DNA of 14,954 bases from Lachnospiraceae bacterium (GTDB lineage: Bacteria; Bacillota; Clostridia; Lachnospirales; Lachnospiraceae). The stretch is from NCBI GenBank assembly GCA_900771955.1, contig CAAGPW010000061.1:1-14954 (forward strand). The letters are read 5' to 3'. The notes beneath the pieces are model-generated. The model did no database searches and was not told the origin of the DNA. It saw only the letters and a list, made by a program, of their open reading frames with translations. The first letter of the stretch is position 1, and every line of letters begins with the position of its first letter. Position numbers and translations under genes: made by a program. Positions 1-6,173 of the stretch are shown here, piece after piece.

Positions 1-89
1 AGTCACCCTTTTTTACCACCGATATGAAAAAGAAATTTTCTGCTAATTTATGATTGACTTTTCATAGCTGGTCTCTTTTTCATATTACA

Positions 90-563
90 CTATTCTCCCG
101 TGTAAGTACGGTTGTAATATGCCAGACAGCATTTCTTTATAACACCTGCGATCAGGACCACTCCAAGAATACCAAGGAATGCTTCCAGGCTGAAAAAACT
201 AACGATCAGGCCGACTGCCAAAGCGACCAGCATGGTGATCTGAAGTCCTTTCTGACCGGACAGTGCTTTGATCTGCAGGGCCCGCTCATCATGCAGTTCA
301 TTGTACAGACGTGTCAGCGCAGTTTCATCCTTTAAAATACTGCGGTTTTTGATGATTTTAAACAGGCACAGGATCTCAATTACGATTACGATCCCTACGA
401 TAAACCCATGTGCAAACTCTGCCGCATGTATATCGGTATAGCGTGAAGTAATCACTCCGGATGACATTGCGCATACCGCGATAAGTCCAAGCACGGCAAC
501 CGCTCCGTAAAATCTGTTCTGATCTGCAATTTCCTGTTTCATTTTCATAATCTTCTTTTCCAT
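90..563 (-). CDS. Four-helix integral membrane protein of unknown function, partner of an XRE regulator
   Basis: A 157-residue protein that I do not recognise as a named family. Four hydrophobic stretches are visible, at about residues 18-38, 47-70, 107-127 and 129-150. A charged central segment (about 72-105, rich in Asp, Glu, Arg and Lys) lies between helix pairs 2 and 3, which suggests a cytosolic loop. There is no signal peptide cleavage site and no catalytic motif. The start at 561-563 is chosen because a GAGGAG ribosome binding site overlaps the end of the upstream regulator gene. Only five bases separate the two genes, so they are co-transcribed and probably translationally coupled. 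Small XRE regulator plus small multi-helix membrane protein pairs are common in Bacillota, where the membrane protein is often of unknown role. Function here is not determinable from sequence. Confidence 0.8.
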   Translation of the reverse strand: MEKKIMKMKQEIADQNRFYGAVAVLGLIAVCAMSSGVITSRYTDIHAAEFAHGFIVGIVIVIEILCLFKIIKNRSILKDETALTRLYNELHDERALQIKALSGQKGLQITMLVALAVGLIVSFFSLEAFLGILGVVLIAGVIKKCCLAYYNRTYTGE

Positions 564-568
564 AATAT

Positions 569-778
569 CTACTCCTCATTCTCAATGTCGCTAAAGTCAA
601 AGACTTCTTCGATGGTCAGATTAAAGTGATGTGCGATCTTATACGCCAGCCCCAGTGAAGCGGTGTACTTACCAACCTCGATCGAAGTGATCGTCTGGCG
701 CGTGGTTCCTACGATATCCGCCAGTTCGCTTTGGGACAGCTTGTTTTCTTTGCGTAGCTCCTTGATCCGGTTTTTCAT
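569..778 (-). CDS. Small XRE/Cro-CI family helix-turn-helix regulator
   Basis: This 69-residue protein is almost entirely one HTH_3 domain. Helix 2-turn-helix 3 spans about residues 14-36 (SQSELADIVGTTRQTITSIE), followed by a KYTASLGLAYKIA stretch typical of helix 4 and a FNLTIEEVFDF tail. It resembles the short YozG/Cro-like regulators of Bacillota that bind DNA as dimers. There is no ligand or dimerisation domain. It is the first gene of a two-gene unit with the downstream membrane protein. Its promoter carries three evenly spaced TGCAAAG elements, so autorepression is the likely mode of control. That last point is inferred from repeat placement, not from family knowledge. Confidence 0.93.
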   Translation of the reverse strand: MKNRIKELRKENKLSQSELADIVGTTRQTITSIEVGKYTASLGLAYKIAHHFNLTIEEVFDFSDIENEE

Positions 779-814
779 AAGAAATCCCTCTCTTTTTTAT
801 ATTTGCATAGCTAA

Positions 815-867
815 CTTTGCAAACATAGTATAGTGTGCTTTGCATTTATTGTCAAGCGCACTTTGCA
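815..867 (-). repeat. Three direct TGCAAAG repeats at exactly 23-bp spacing (candidate XRE operators)
   Basis: On the minus strand the heptamer TGCAAAG occurs at 861-867, 838-844 and 815-821, each copy offset by exactly 23 bases. One copy lies just upstream of the -35 box, one within the -35/-10 spacer and one just downstream of the -10 box near the expected transcription start. A diverged TGCAAAT copy lies at 801-807. This placement is what an autorepressor operator set would show. The binding protein is inferred to be the adjacent XRE regulator. Confidence 0.65.
827..855 (-). promoter_or_regulatory. Near-consensus sigma-A promoter of the XRE cassette
   Basis: Reading the minus strand, TTGACA (850-855) is followed after exactly 17 bases by TATACT (827-832). 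This is a full -35 match and a five-of-six -10 match. It lies about 50 bases upstream of the XRE start codon and also close to the stop of the preceding LysR gene. Such a strong promoter usually needs a repressor, which fits the repeats overlapping it. Confidence 0.85.
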
Positions 868-877
868 TTTTTATTTT

Positions 878-1747
878 TTATTCCCGATATTTTAGATATT
901 CCATAAATTTGGAGGTTGCGGGTGAAAGCATCTTTTTGTTTTTCACCGCGATCCCGATTTTTCTGTAATAAGGCTCTGCAAGCGGCCGGATCACTATGTG
1001 GTACGGTATCTTTTTTAAGATCATCCGTGGCAGGATTCCGATACCCAGACCTTTTTCCACCATTGCCATGATCGCGTAATCCTCCCATGTCGTAATGCGT
1101 ATCTTCGGGTACGCTTTTCTTTTTTCCAGCAGTTCCGTGACTTCCGTTCTCCCTCCGTGCTCCAAAAGAAAAAACGGCTCATCCTCCAGATCCTCTGCCG
1201 CTATCTTTTCCTTATCCGCAAGCGGATGATGCTGTGGCAGTACAACTACATACTCATCTTCTTTTAAAAGCACCGTATCAAACGGGGATCCCGTCGGAAG
1301 ACTTAAAAAGCCGCAATCCACCCTGCCCTCTGCGATCCACCGTTCCACTTCCTCATAGTCTCCCAAAAGCATTTCATACTCGATCCGTGGAAAATCTTTC
1401 TGAAACTCGGCAAAGATGTTCGGAAGCCAGTTGACCGCCACACTCGAAAATGTCCCGATCCTGACAATCCCTGTCTGCACACCGCTCATCCCGTCCACAT
1501 AACTTTCCAGTCTGTGATAATCCTCCGTCAGCTGCCTGGCATACGGAAGGATCTGTTCCCCGGATGCCGTCAGATGGACACCACCCCGATCGCGCTCAAG
1601 CAGTACCACCCCGCATTCCTTTTCCAGATCCGCGATCATCTTGCTGACCGAAGACTGCGCGTAGTTTAACGCTTCCGCCGCCTTTGTAAAACTTCCCAGC
1701 TCCACGGTTTTCACAAATACCATGTATTTTTGCAGATTATAATCCAT
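878..1747 (-). CDS. LysR-family transcriptional regulator
   Basis: About 289 residues, the usual length for LysR proteins. The N-terminal winged HTH covers about residues 1-62, with the recognisable GSFTKAAEALNYAQSSVSKMI helix region and an LLERDRGGVHLTASGE wing. It is followed by a linker helix and a periplasmic-binding-like effector domain (about 90-289, from GIVRIGTFSS onward, including GLGIGILPRMI near the C-terminus). Two in-frame ATGs exist, at 1751-1753 and 1745-1747. The AAGGA ribosome binding site abuts the first but lies six bases from the second, so I place the start at 1747. It is divergent from a decayed MATE efflux gene, which was probably its target. The regulator itself looks intact, so it may now be an orphan or control another locus. 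The effector is unknown. Confidence 0.93.
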   Translation of the reverse strand: MDYNLQKYMVFVKTVELGSFTKAAEALNYAQSSVSKMIADLEKECGVVLLERDRGGVHLTASGEQILPYARQLTEDYHRLESYVDGMSGVQTGIVRIGTFSSVAVNWLPNIFAEFQKDFPRIEYEMLLGDYEEVERWIAEGRVDCGFLSLPTGSPFDTVLLKEDEYVVVLPQHHPLADKEKIAAEDLEDEPFFLLEHGGRTEVTELLEKRKAYPKIRITTWEDYAIMAMVEKGLGIGILPRMILKKIPYHIVIRPLAEPYYRKIGIAVKNKKMLSPATSKFMEYLKYRE

Positions 1748-1753
1748 ATCCAT

Positions 1754-1850
1754 TCCTTTTTTCGATCTTATTCATCTAATATATTCGTTTTTCTTATTTT
1801 ACGGTATGCGCTATAGTTTTACAAGAAAAACCGGAAAGGACAGATAAAAG
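1754..1850. promoter_or_regulatory. Divergent intergenic region between lysR and the MATE remnant
   Basis: An AT-rich spacer of 97 bases. On the plus strand a TATAGT hexamer (1812-1817) could be a -10 box, but no good -35 box stands 16-18 bases upstream, which is common for LysR-activated promoters. An AAAGGA ribosome binding site precedes the MATE start at 1851. I could not settle on a single convincing T-N11-A operator. Confidence 0.3.
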
Positions 1851-2442
1851 ATGAACAGACAAAATCACTCGATCGATATGCTGCACGGCCCACTGACCAA
1901 AAAACTCATACAATTCGCGATCCCCGTCGCGCTCACCTTCGCTCTCTTTTTCGGATGTCTTGGCGCCATTCCCGGACAGTTTTTCGCCGCTCCCGTACTC
2001 TCTGCGATAAAAACTCCCGCATCCGTACTACAACCGGCAGTCTCCTACCTGCGCATCTATTTTCTCGGATATCCGTTTTTACTGCTCTACGACTTTGGCT
2101 CTGCCATTCTCCGGGCAAAGGGCGACAGCAGATACCCCTTTTTTGCGCTCCTGGTCTCCGGGATCTTAAATGCGCATCCTGCTTGTCCTGGTATTTGAGC
2201 CGGTCTGCGGCCTGTATGAGATCCCCGCCGGCGTTTTAAGGGGCATCGGTCATTCCACGCTTCCCGCCGTCTTCACGGTGATCGGAACATGCCTGCTTCG
2301 TATCGTATGGATCTTTACGGTCTTTTCCCGTTTTCACACCCCTCAGAGCCTGTTTTGGGTCTTTCCGGTCTCCTGGGTCGTCACGATCCTCCTTGTCAGC
2401 TCCGGACTGTTTCGTTTTCTTGAAATCCAATCCCTGCCGTGA
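1851..2442 (+). pseudogene. Decayed MATE-family multidrug efflux transporter
   Basis: MATE transporters export cationic drugs using ion gradients and are about 450 residues long with 12 helices. Here only about 200 residues remain, in two frames. Positions 1851 to about 1935 encode the family's N-terminal start (HGPLTKKLIQFAIPVALT). The frame then jumps directly to a segment normally some 70 residues further on (APVLSAIKTP, SYLRIYFLGYPFLLLYDFGSA, ILRAKGDSRYP), running to SGILN. It continues to a stop at 2196-2198. From about 2170 a second frame picks up the C-terminal quarter (GLYEIPAGVLRGIGHSTLP, RIVWIFTVFSRFHT, SWVVT) to the stop at 2440-2442. Thus there are two internal deletions, the second also shifting frame. 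The start codon and ribosome binding site survive. The product cannot be a functional transporter. The deletion boundaries are estimated from family memory, not an alignment. Confidence 0.88.
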
Positions 2443-2448
2443 TATGAT
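2420..2448 (+). promoter_or_regulatory. Promoter of the truncated AraC gene
   Basis: TTGAAA (2420-2425) and TATGAT (2443-2448) are separated by 17 bases on the plus strand, a strong sigma-A promoter sitting inside the 3' end of the MATE remnant. Just downstream, at 2458-2471, is a sequence close to a CcpA cre site (TGAAAACGGTTAAG, about 12 of 14 consensus positions as I remember it). That part is weakly supported. Confidence 0.6.
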
Positions 2449-2482
2449 GGTTCAAAATGAAAACGGTTAAGGGAGGTTTCTT

Positions 2483-2838
2483 ATGGCAATGACAGATCAC
2501 GCGATCCGGTATTTTTCTTCAACGACAGACCGTCCGCTTCCTGTGACTGGATACGCGCCAATTACCGCCGTTCTTTTTTAGTGGGGGAACTGGCGGATGC
2601 CGTCGGTTATCAGGCCGATTACCTTTCCTCCCTGTTTAAAAAACACATGGGAATCTCTCTTGTTTCCTATACCAACCGGCTCCGCATTGAAGCCTCCAAA
2701 AAGCTTTTGGCAAACTATGATCTCAGCATAAAAGAAACCGCATATTCCTGCGGTTTCCCTGATGAAAAATACTTTATGAAAATATTTAAAAAATTTGAGC
2801 AGTGTACCCCAACGGATTATCGCAGGCGCTACCGGTAA
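2483..2838 (+). pseudogene. AraC-family regulator reduced to its DNA-binding domain
   Basis: A GGGAGG ribosome binding site precedes the ATG at 2483, but that frame stops after 32 codons at 2579-2581. In the neighbouring frame, from about 2536 to the stop at 2836-2838, is an almost complete AraC-type double HTH. It contains CDWIRANYRRSF, GELADAVGYQADYLSSLFKK, then RIEASKKLLANYDLSIKETA and CGFPDEKYFMKIFKKF, ending TPTDYRRRYR. AraC regulators normally carry 150 or more extra residues of ligand-binding domain, which are missing. I infer that an internal deletion removed the sensor and shifted frame. A GTG at 2581 could in principle start an 85-residue DNA-binding fragment, but the first HTH's leading helix lies upstream of it. 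The gene converges on the GH127 gene with a five-base gap. Confidence 0.8.
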
Positions 2839-2843
2839 CTCCA

Positions 2844-4655
2844 TTACAATATGGTGTGGTATACTGTATACGATTCATCTGTCACATCATACAGTGGTAC
2901 GTATTTCTCATTTTTTGCCTGTCCTGTAGTCTGATAGGTGCTCTGCTGCCACGGGAACACATCATAGGTATGTTCATATCTTGGCTGTATCACATCTTCC
3001 GGTTTTCCTGAAACTTTAAGTCCCCGGTCGGCATCACTCAGTGAAGCTAAGACGATCGGCCCTTCCAGCACTGCTGCAAGTTCCGGTGTATCCGGGAGAT
3101 TTTCAAACGACAGCCCCGCAGGAAAATAAACCGTGATCTCATCCTCTGCCCAGTCGCGTTCCAGATCCAGATATCCCTCTTTAACTTCCACATTCGTCAG
3201 TTTTTCGCCATTTACTGTAACCTCCGGCGCACTCTTTACCCACTTGGGCACGCGCAGGGACAATGTAAAATGCCGGTCTGCCTTCACCGCAAATCTGAGC
3301 AGCCATCTTGACATCTGGCTTTCGTCCTTTTCATCAAAAAATGCCTGTGCGTTATAGAATTTCATATCTGTGGTCTGGGAAATCTTAACGCATTTTTCAC
3401 CCTCGCCCCAGATCACTTCTGACGGGATATACTGACCGACCACCAGCCGGTCTTTCTTTGCATCCTCAAAATAACAGAGTTCCGGGTACAGCGTCTGTGC
3501 CTGCACCATCGTTCCGTAACAGCACCAGAAATCCCTGGTCTTTGTTCCCCATTTCTTTTTTGCTCCTGCGCTAAATGGCAGGAAATAGGTCGGCAATCCG
3601 GTATTTTTGTTCTGCTGCGCCAAAAATCCGTTATAGAGATTTTTTTCGATATAATCGGCATATTCTGCCTTTCCGGTAAATCGATACAGGTAATCCGCCA
3701 GACGCACCATGTTGTAGACCGTGCAAAATTCCTGGTTGCGGTCTCCTAAAAAATGTCCCTGCATCTTTGGCGGCACCCAGAATTCACCTGCATTCTGTCC
3801 GCCGGTACAGTAGGTTCCACGCTCAGTCACCGCAAATCGAAAGAAAGTTTCCACCAGCTTTCTCCATCGGTCATCTCCGGTGATCTCATACATTTTTGCC
3901 GCACCGTGCGCCCATGGGATACTCGCATTTGCATGACAGTTCGTCAGCGCGTCCTTTCCTTCTTCCAGCCTGCGGAAAATGGACGGATGATCGTATGCTT
4001 TCGCCAGTTCCAGATATTTCTGCTGTCCGGTCAGTTCATAAAGCGTTGCCCAGACCTCCAACATACCGCCTTCTTCGCCGCTGTATACTGCATGCGGATT
4101 TTTCACCGCCATATCATTCGTCCAGTCCACGTACCAGTCACTGATCCCGTCCAAGATCGCAAGTGCCTTGTCAATCCCCGCATACTGATAGGCATGCATC
4201 AGTCCGAGCAGCGTCTTATGCATGACATACTGCGGCGACCAGATGTATTCTTCTCTTTCCAGCTTTTTAAAATATTTTTCGGGGATCGGTCCGATCCACT
4301 GTCCGCCATTTAATTTCTGGCATTTCTCCAGTTCATCCACGATCTTTATGAGTTTTGCCTTTAACTCCACATCCCCTGTCGTAGCGACAAGCTTTGCCGC
4401 CGCCGACATCCAGTGACCCAAAAAATGCCCACGGAGCTGACAGGTCGGCGCCTCCCAGCCCCAGTGCAGCAGTGCCGTCTCCGGGTCCTCCACGATCTGC
4501 AGCCCCGGCATTATGATGCCTGCCTCCAGATAAAAATTCTGCAAAAGTCCCTGATTTTCCAGTTCCATCAGATAGTTTCTGTTTACCTCTGCCCGTCCTG
4601 CGAAAAGCCCCGGCAGCAGGTGTACTTTTCCTGTCTCCATTGCCTTTAACATCAT
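2844..4655 (-). CDS. Beta-L-arabinofuranosidase-type glycoside hydrolase (GH127/GH146, DUF1680)
   Basis: 603 residues, close to the family norm of about 640. The N-terminal (alpha/alpha)6 barrel includes HLLPGLF near residue 12, the GHFLGHWMSAAA segment at 76-87 and GGQWIGPIPEKYF near 117. The family's zinc and catalytic residues are all present: Glu291 in GQNAGEF (acid/base in characterised HypBA1 numbering Glu322), Glu309 and Cys311 in NQEFC, and the Cys378-Cys379 pair in FWCCYGT, one of which is the nucleophile. The beta-sandwich tail follows from about residue 395. There is no signal peptide, so it acts on imported oligosaccharides in the cytoplasm and probably releases L-arabinose from short beta-linked arabinosides. 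The start at 4655 (MM) is supported by AAGGA eight bases upstream. A dedicated promoter with repeats lies at 4706-4754. The exact substrate and the GH127 versus GH146 assignment are uncertain. Older annotations of this family as acetyl-CoA carboxylase are errors. Confidence 0.93.
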   Translation of the reverse strand: MMLKAMETGKVHLLPGLFAGRAEVNRNYLMELENQGLLQNFYLEAGIIMPGLQIVEDPETALLHWGWEAPTCQLRGHFLGHWMSAAAKLVATTGDVELKAKLIKIVDELEKCQKLNGGQWIGPIPEKYFKKLEREEYIWSPQYVMHKTLLGLMHAYQYAGIDKALAILDGISDWYVDWTNDMAVKNPHAVYSGEEGGMLEVWATLYELTGQQKYLELAKAYDHPSIFRRLEEGKDALTNCHANASIPWAHGAAKMYEITGDDRWRKLVETFFRFAVTERGTYCTGGQNAGEFWVPPKMQGHFLGDRNQEFCTVYNMVRLADYLYRFTGKAEYADYIEKNLYNGFLAQQNKNTGLPTYFLPFSAGAKKKWGTKTRDFWCCYGTMVQAQTLYPELCYFEDAKKDRLVVGQYIPSEVIWGEGEKCVKISQTTDMKFYNAQAFFDEKDESQMSRWLLRFAVKADRHFTLSLRVPKWVKSAPEVTVNGEKLTNVEVKEGYLDLERDWAEDEITVYFPAGLSFENLPDTPELAAVLEGPIVLASLSDADRGLKVSGKPEDVIQPRYEHTYDVFPWQQSTYQTTGQAKNEKYVPLYDVTDESYTVYHTIL

Positions 4656-4705
4656 TTACCCCATCCTTTTCCTTATAAATGCTTCACAAATTTTCTTATG
4701 CAGTT

Positions 4706-4734
4706 ATTATAAAACCTACTGTCTTTTCTGTCAG
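4706..4734 (-). promoter_or_regulatory. Promoter of the GH127 gene
   Basis: On the minus strand CTGACA (4729-4734) and TATAAT (4706-4711) are separated by 17 bases, a near-perfect sigma-A promoter about 50 bases ahead of the start codon. The -35 box is embedded in the CTACTG repeats described separately. Confidence 0.8.
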
Positions 4735-4754
4735 TAGACAAAAGAGCGCAGTAG
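4716..4754 (-). repeat. CTACTG repeats around the GH127 -35 box (candidate AraC operator)
   Basis: On the minus strand CTACTG occurs at 4749-4754 and again at 4732-4737, 17 bases apart. The second copy overlaps the -35 box. An inverted copy (CAGTAG) lies at 4716-4721, inside the promoter spacer. Two direct half-sites upstream of and overlapping -35 is the usual arrangement for AraC-family activators, and the intact AraC gene next door is the obvious candidate. The pairing of this site with that protein is an inference. Confidence 0.5.
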
Positions 4755-4812
4755 GTGGAAATTTCTTTGATGCAGACATACTTCTCCGATTTCATCAGAT
4801 AAAACCGGTTCA

Positions 4813-5082
4813 TCACAGAATACACAAAGAACTTTCGTCGCACGATGCATACAGCGAATTTACTTCTCTTGTTGCACCACCGTAAACCTTTTTTAATTCC
4901 TCGAAAGCATCTGTTACTTCCCGCGGAGTCTCCACATGCACAACGTAATTTTTTCCTTTGGGTCCATATCCCGTCTCATCATCCGTAAGCCGCGGGATTT
5001 CGCCCATCAGCAGGTTGGCATAACAAGCTATTCCCCACATCCCATGTATCTGCTCCACGTATACCAGATGACCATTTTCATC
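4813..5082 (-). pseudogene. Probable VOC (glyoxalase/dioxygenase superfamily) gene fragment
   Basis: A 90-codon open frame begins at the end of the upstream AraC gene and has no proper start. Its first ATG is at 5038-5040, with no good ribosome binding site. Codon use and composition look coding. The segment WGIACYANLLMGE, then TGYGPKGKNYVVHVETPRE and VTDAFEELKKVYGGAT resembles the second half of VOC proteins: a strand, a loop, then a strand followed by a helix of the type hVetpeEVdeafeelkkaGa. The usual N-terminal half (about 50 residues) and the C-terminal DPDGH strand are missing, and the tail after GGAT reads as unrelated sequence. I therefore treat it as a remnant truncated at both ends. 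The family call rests on pattern memory only, and a short genuine ORF of 75 residues cannot be excluded. Confidence 0.4.
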
Positions 5083-5959
5083 CCTGCCGCTTCCGGTATT
5101 CCCTCGGACTGCAACCCTTGATCTTTGCAAACACCTTGGAGTAATAATTCGGATCTGCAAACCCTACTTTTCCCGCAATGCCACTGATCGTCTCCCCGCC
5201 GTTTAGATATTCGAGACTCCGCTCGATGCGGTATTCCTGTAAAAAGGAAAAGAGCGTAACATTCATATAACGCCGGAACAGCCTCGTACACTCACTCTCG
5301 CAGAGATGGATGTGATCCGCAATATCCTTTAGCGTGATCCGGTCCTGGTAATTCTGGTCAATATAGGAAATGATCTTTTTGATCCGCTCATACTCGGTCA
5401 CGTTGTGGGAAGCGATCCCCTCCCCCGGCCGCCTGTGCTCTAACAGCAGTTTCCAGAGCATCTGCAAGCGGATCGTGATATCCAGTTCATAATATTCCGG
5501 CCGTTCCTTATCAAGCGCAATGACTTCACGCATCAGTTCCGCAAATCTGCCATGCCAGTCTGCGGAACCGTCAATGTGGATCGCCGGAAGCGAAAAATCC
5601 TGCGTCACCGGTTCCACATACCGCGTACAGATCGTGCTCTGGAAAAATCCATAGATGAGCTTCGGATCAAACGTCACCGAAACATAATCGCAGTCCTCCT
5701 TCTGCTCCATGCTCCCGGCGTGAAGGACATTGGAATTGTCAAGCAAAAGATCTCCAGTCTTCAAGTGAAAGCACTGGTCATTCACCTTATAACACATCGT
5801 TCCCTGTCTGACCAGTGTGATCTCGATCTCCGGATGCCAGTGCCACATAAAGTACCCCTGTTCGTACCCGGAGAGCTTCTCATAGCTGACCAGAAAAGGA
5901 AAATGGTCACTGCCGTGCTTTTTTAATTCCTTTTGAAACTGGTTGGTGATGATCTGCAT
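5078..5959 (-). CDS. AraC-family regulator with N-terminal cupin sensor
   Basis: 293 residues with the full AraC sugar-regulator layout. The N-terminal cupin (about 25-110) carries the MWHWHPEIEI motif at 38-47 with His40, His42 and Glu44, and GDLLLDNSNVLHAG at 69-82. A helical linker follows. The C-terminal double HTH (about 188-291) has ITLKDIADHIHLCESECTRLFRRY and the second-helix signature ISGIAGKVGFADPNYYSKVF, ending SPREYRKRQG. The start at 5959 is set by a very strong AAGGAGGTG site six to seven bases upstream. It is divergent from the galactokinase-family gene and lies upstream of the GH127 gene on the same strand. It probably senses a sugar (plausibly arabinose or galactose derived) and activates one or both. 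The ligand cannot be read from sequence. Confidence 0.95.
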   Translation of the reverse strand: MQIITNQFQKELKKHGSDHFPFLVSYEKLSGYEQGYFMWHWHPEIEITLVRQGTMCYKVNDQCFHLKTGDLLLDNSNVLHAGSMEQKEDCDYVSVTFDPKLIYGFFQSTICTRYVEPVTQDFSLPAIHIDGSADWHGRFAELMREVIALDKERPEYYELDITIRLQMLWKLLLEHRRPGEGIASHNVTEYERIKKIISYIDQNYQDRITLKDIADHIHLCESECTRLFRRYMNVTLFSFLQEYRIERSLEYLNGGETISGIAGKVGFADPNYYSKVFAKIKGCSPREYRKRQG

Positions 5960-6029
5960 ATTTCCGCACCTCCTTCATTTTTCGTTGCAGTTTTCCACCT
6001 GTTCTTCTTTCGCGCAATAAATTACCTTT

Positions 6030-6059
6030 AATATACACCATTTTTATAGAAAAACGCAA
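6030..6059 (-). promoter_or_regulatory. Possible promoter of the cupin AraC regulator
   Basis: On the minus strand TTGCGT (6054-6059) and TATATT (6030-6035) are 18 bases apart, about 70 bases upstream of the start codon. It is a moderate match, since only four of six bases fit in the -35 box. Confidence 0.45.
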
Positions 6060-6077
6060 TATTTTCCTTATTTATCA

Positions 6078-6142
6078 CAGATTTATCAAGGTATTTTCCA
6101 ATCTGCGCGCTATAATAAGATCAGAAACGAAAAACGGTATCA
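6078..6142 (+). promoter_or_regulatory. galK promoter with inverted repeat and cre-like sequence
   Basis: A perfect TATAAT at 6111-6116 lies about 57 bases upstream of galK, but the expected -35 position (6088-6093) does not resemble TTGACA, which points to activator dependence. An inverted repeat, CAGATT (6078-6083) with AATCTG (6100-6105), spans that missing -35 box with half-site centres 22 bases apart. Downstream, 6129-6142 (GAAAAACGGTATCA) matches most of a CcpA cre consensus but lacks its leading TG. The TATAAT is solid. The two regulatory readings are inference. Confidence 0.5.
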
Positions 6143-6173
6143 TTGAAAAATAAAAAGAACAGGAGACGATAAC

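Noticed and set aside
54..88. A TTGACT hexamer with an ATATTA downstream on the plus strand as a possible promoter
   Set aside because: The spacing is about 22 bases, and it would fire into the antisense strand of the membrane protein gene with no plus-strand gene following.
3133..4649. Several plus-strand open frames (up to 186 codons) opposite the GH127 gene
   Set aside because: They have no family-like sequence and no ribosome binding sites, and their translations are rich in Ser, Cys, His and Arg, typical of antisense shadows. The minus-strand GH127 gene explains the region.
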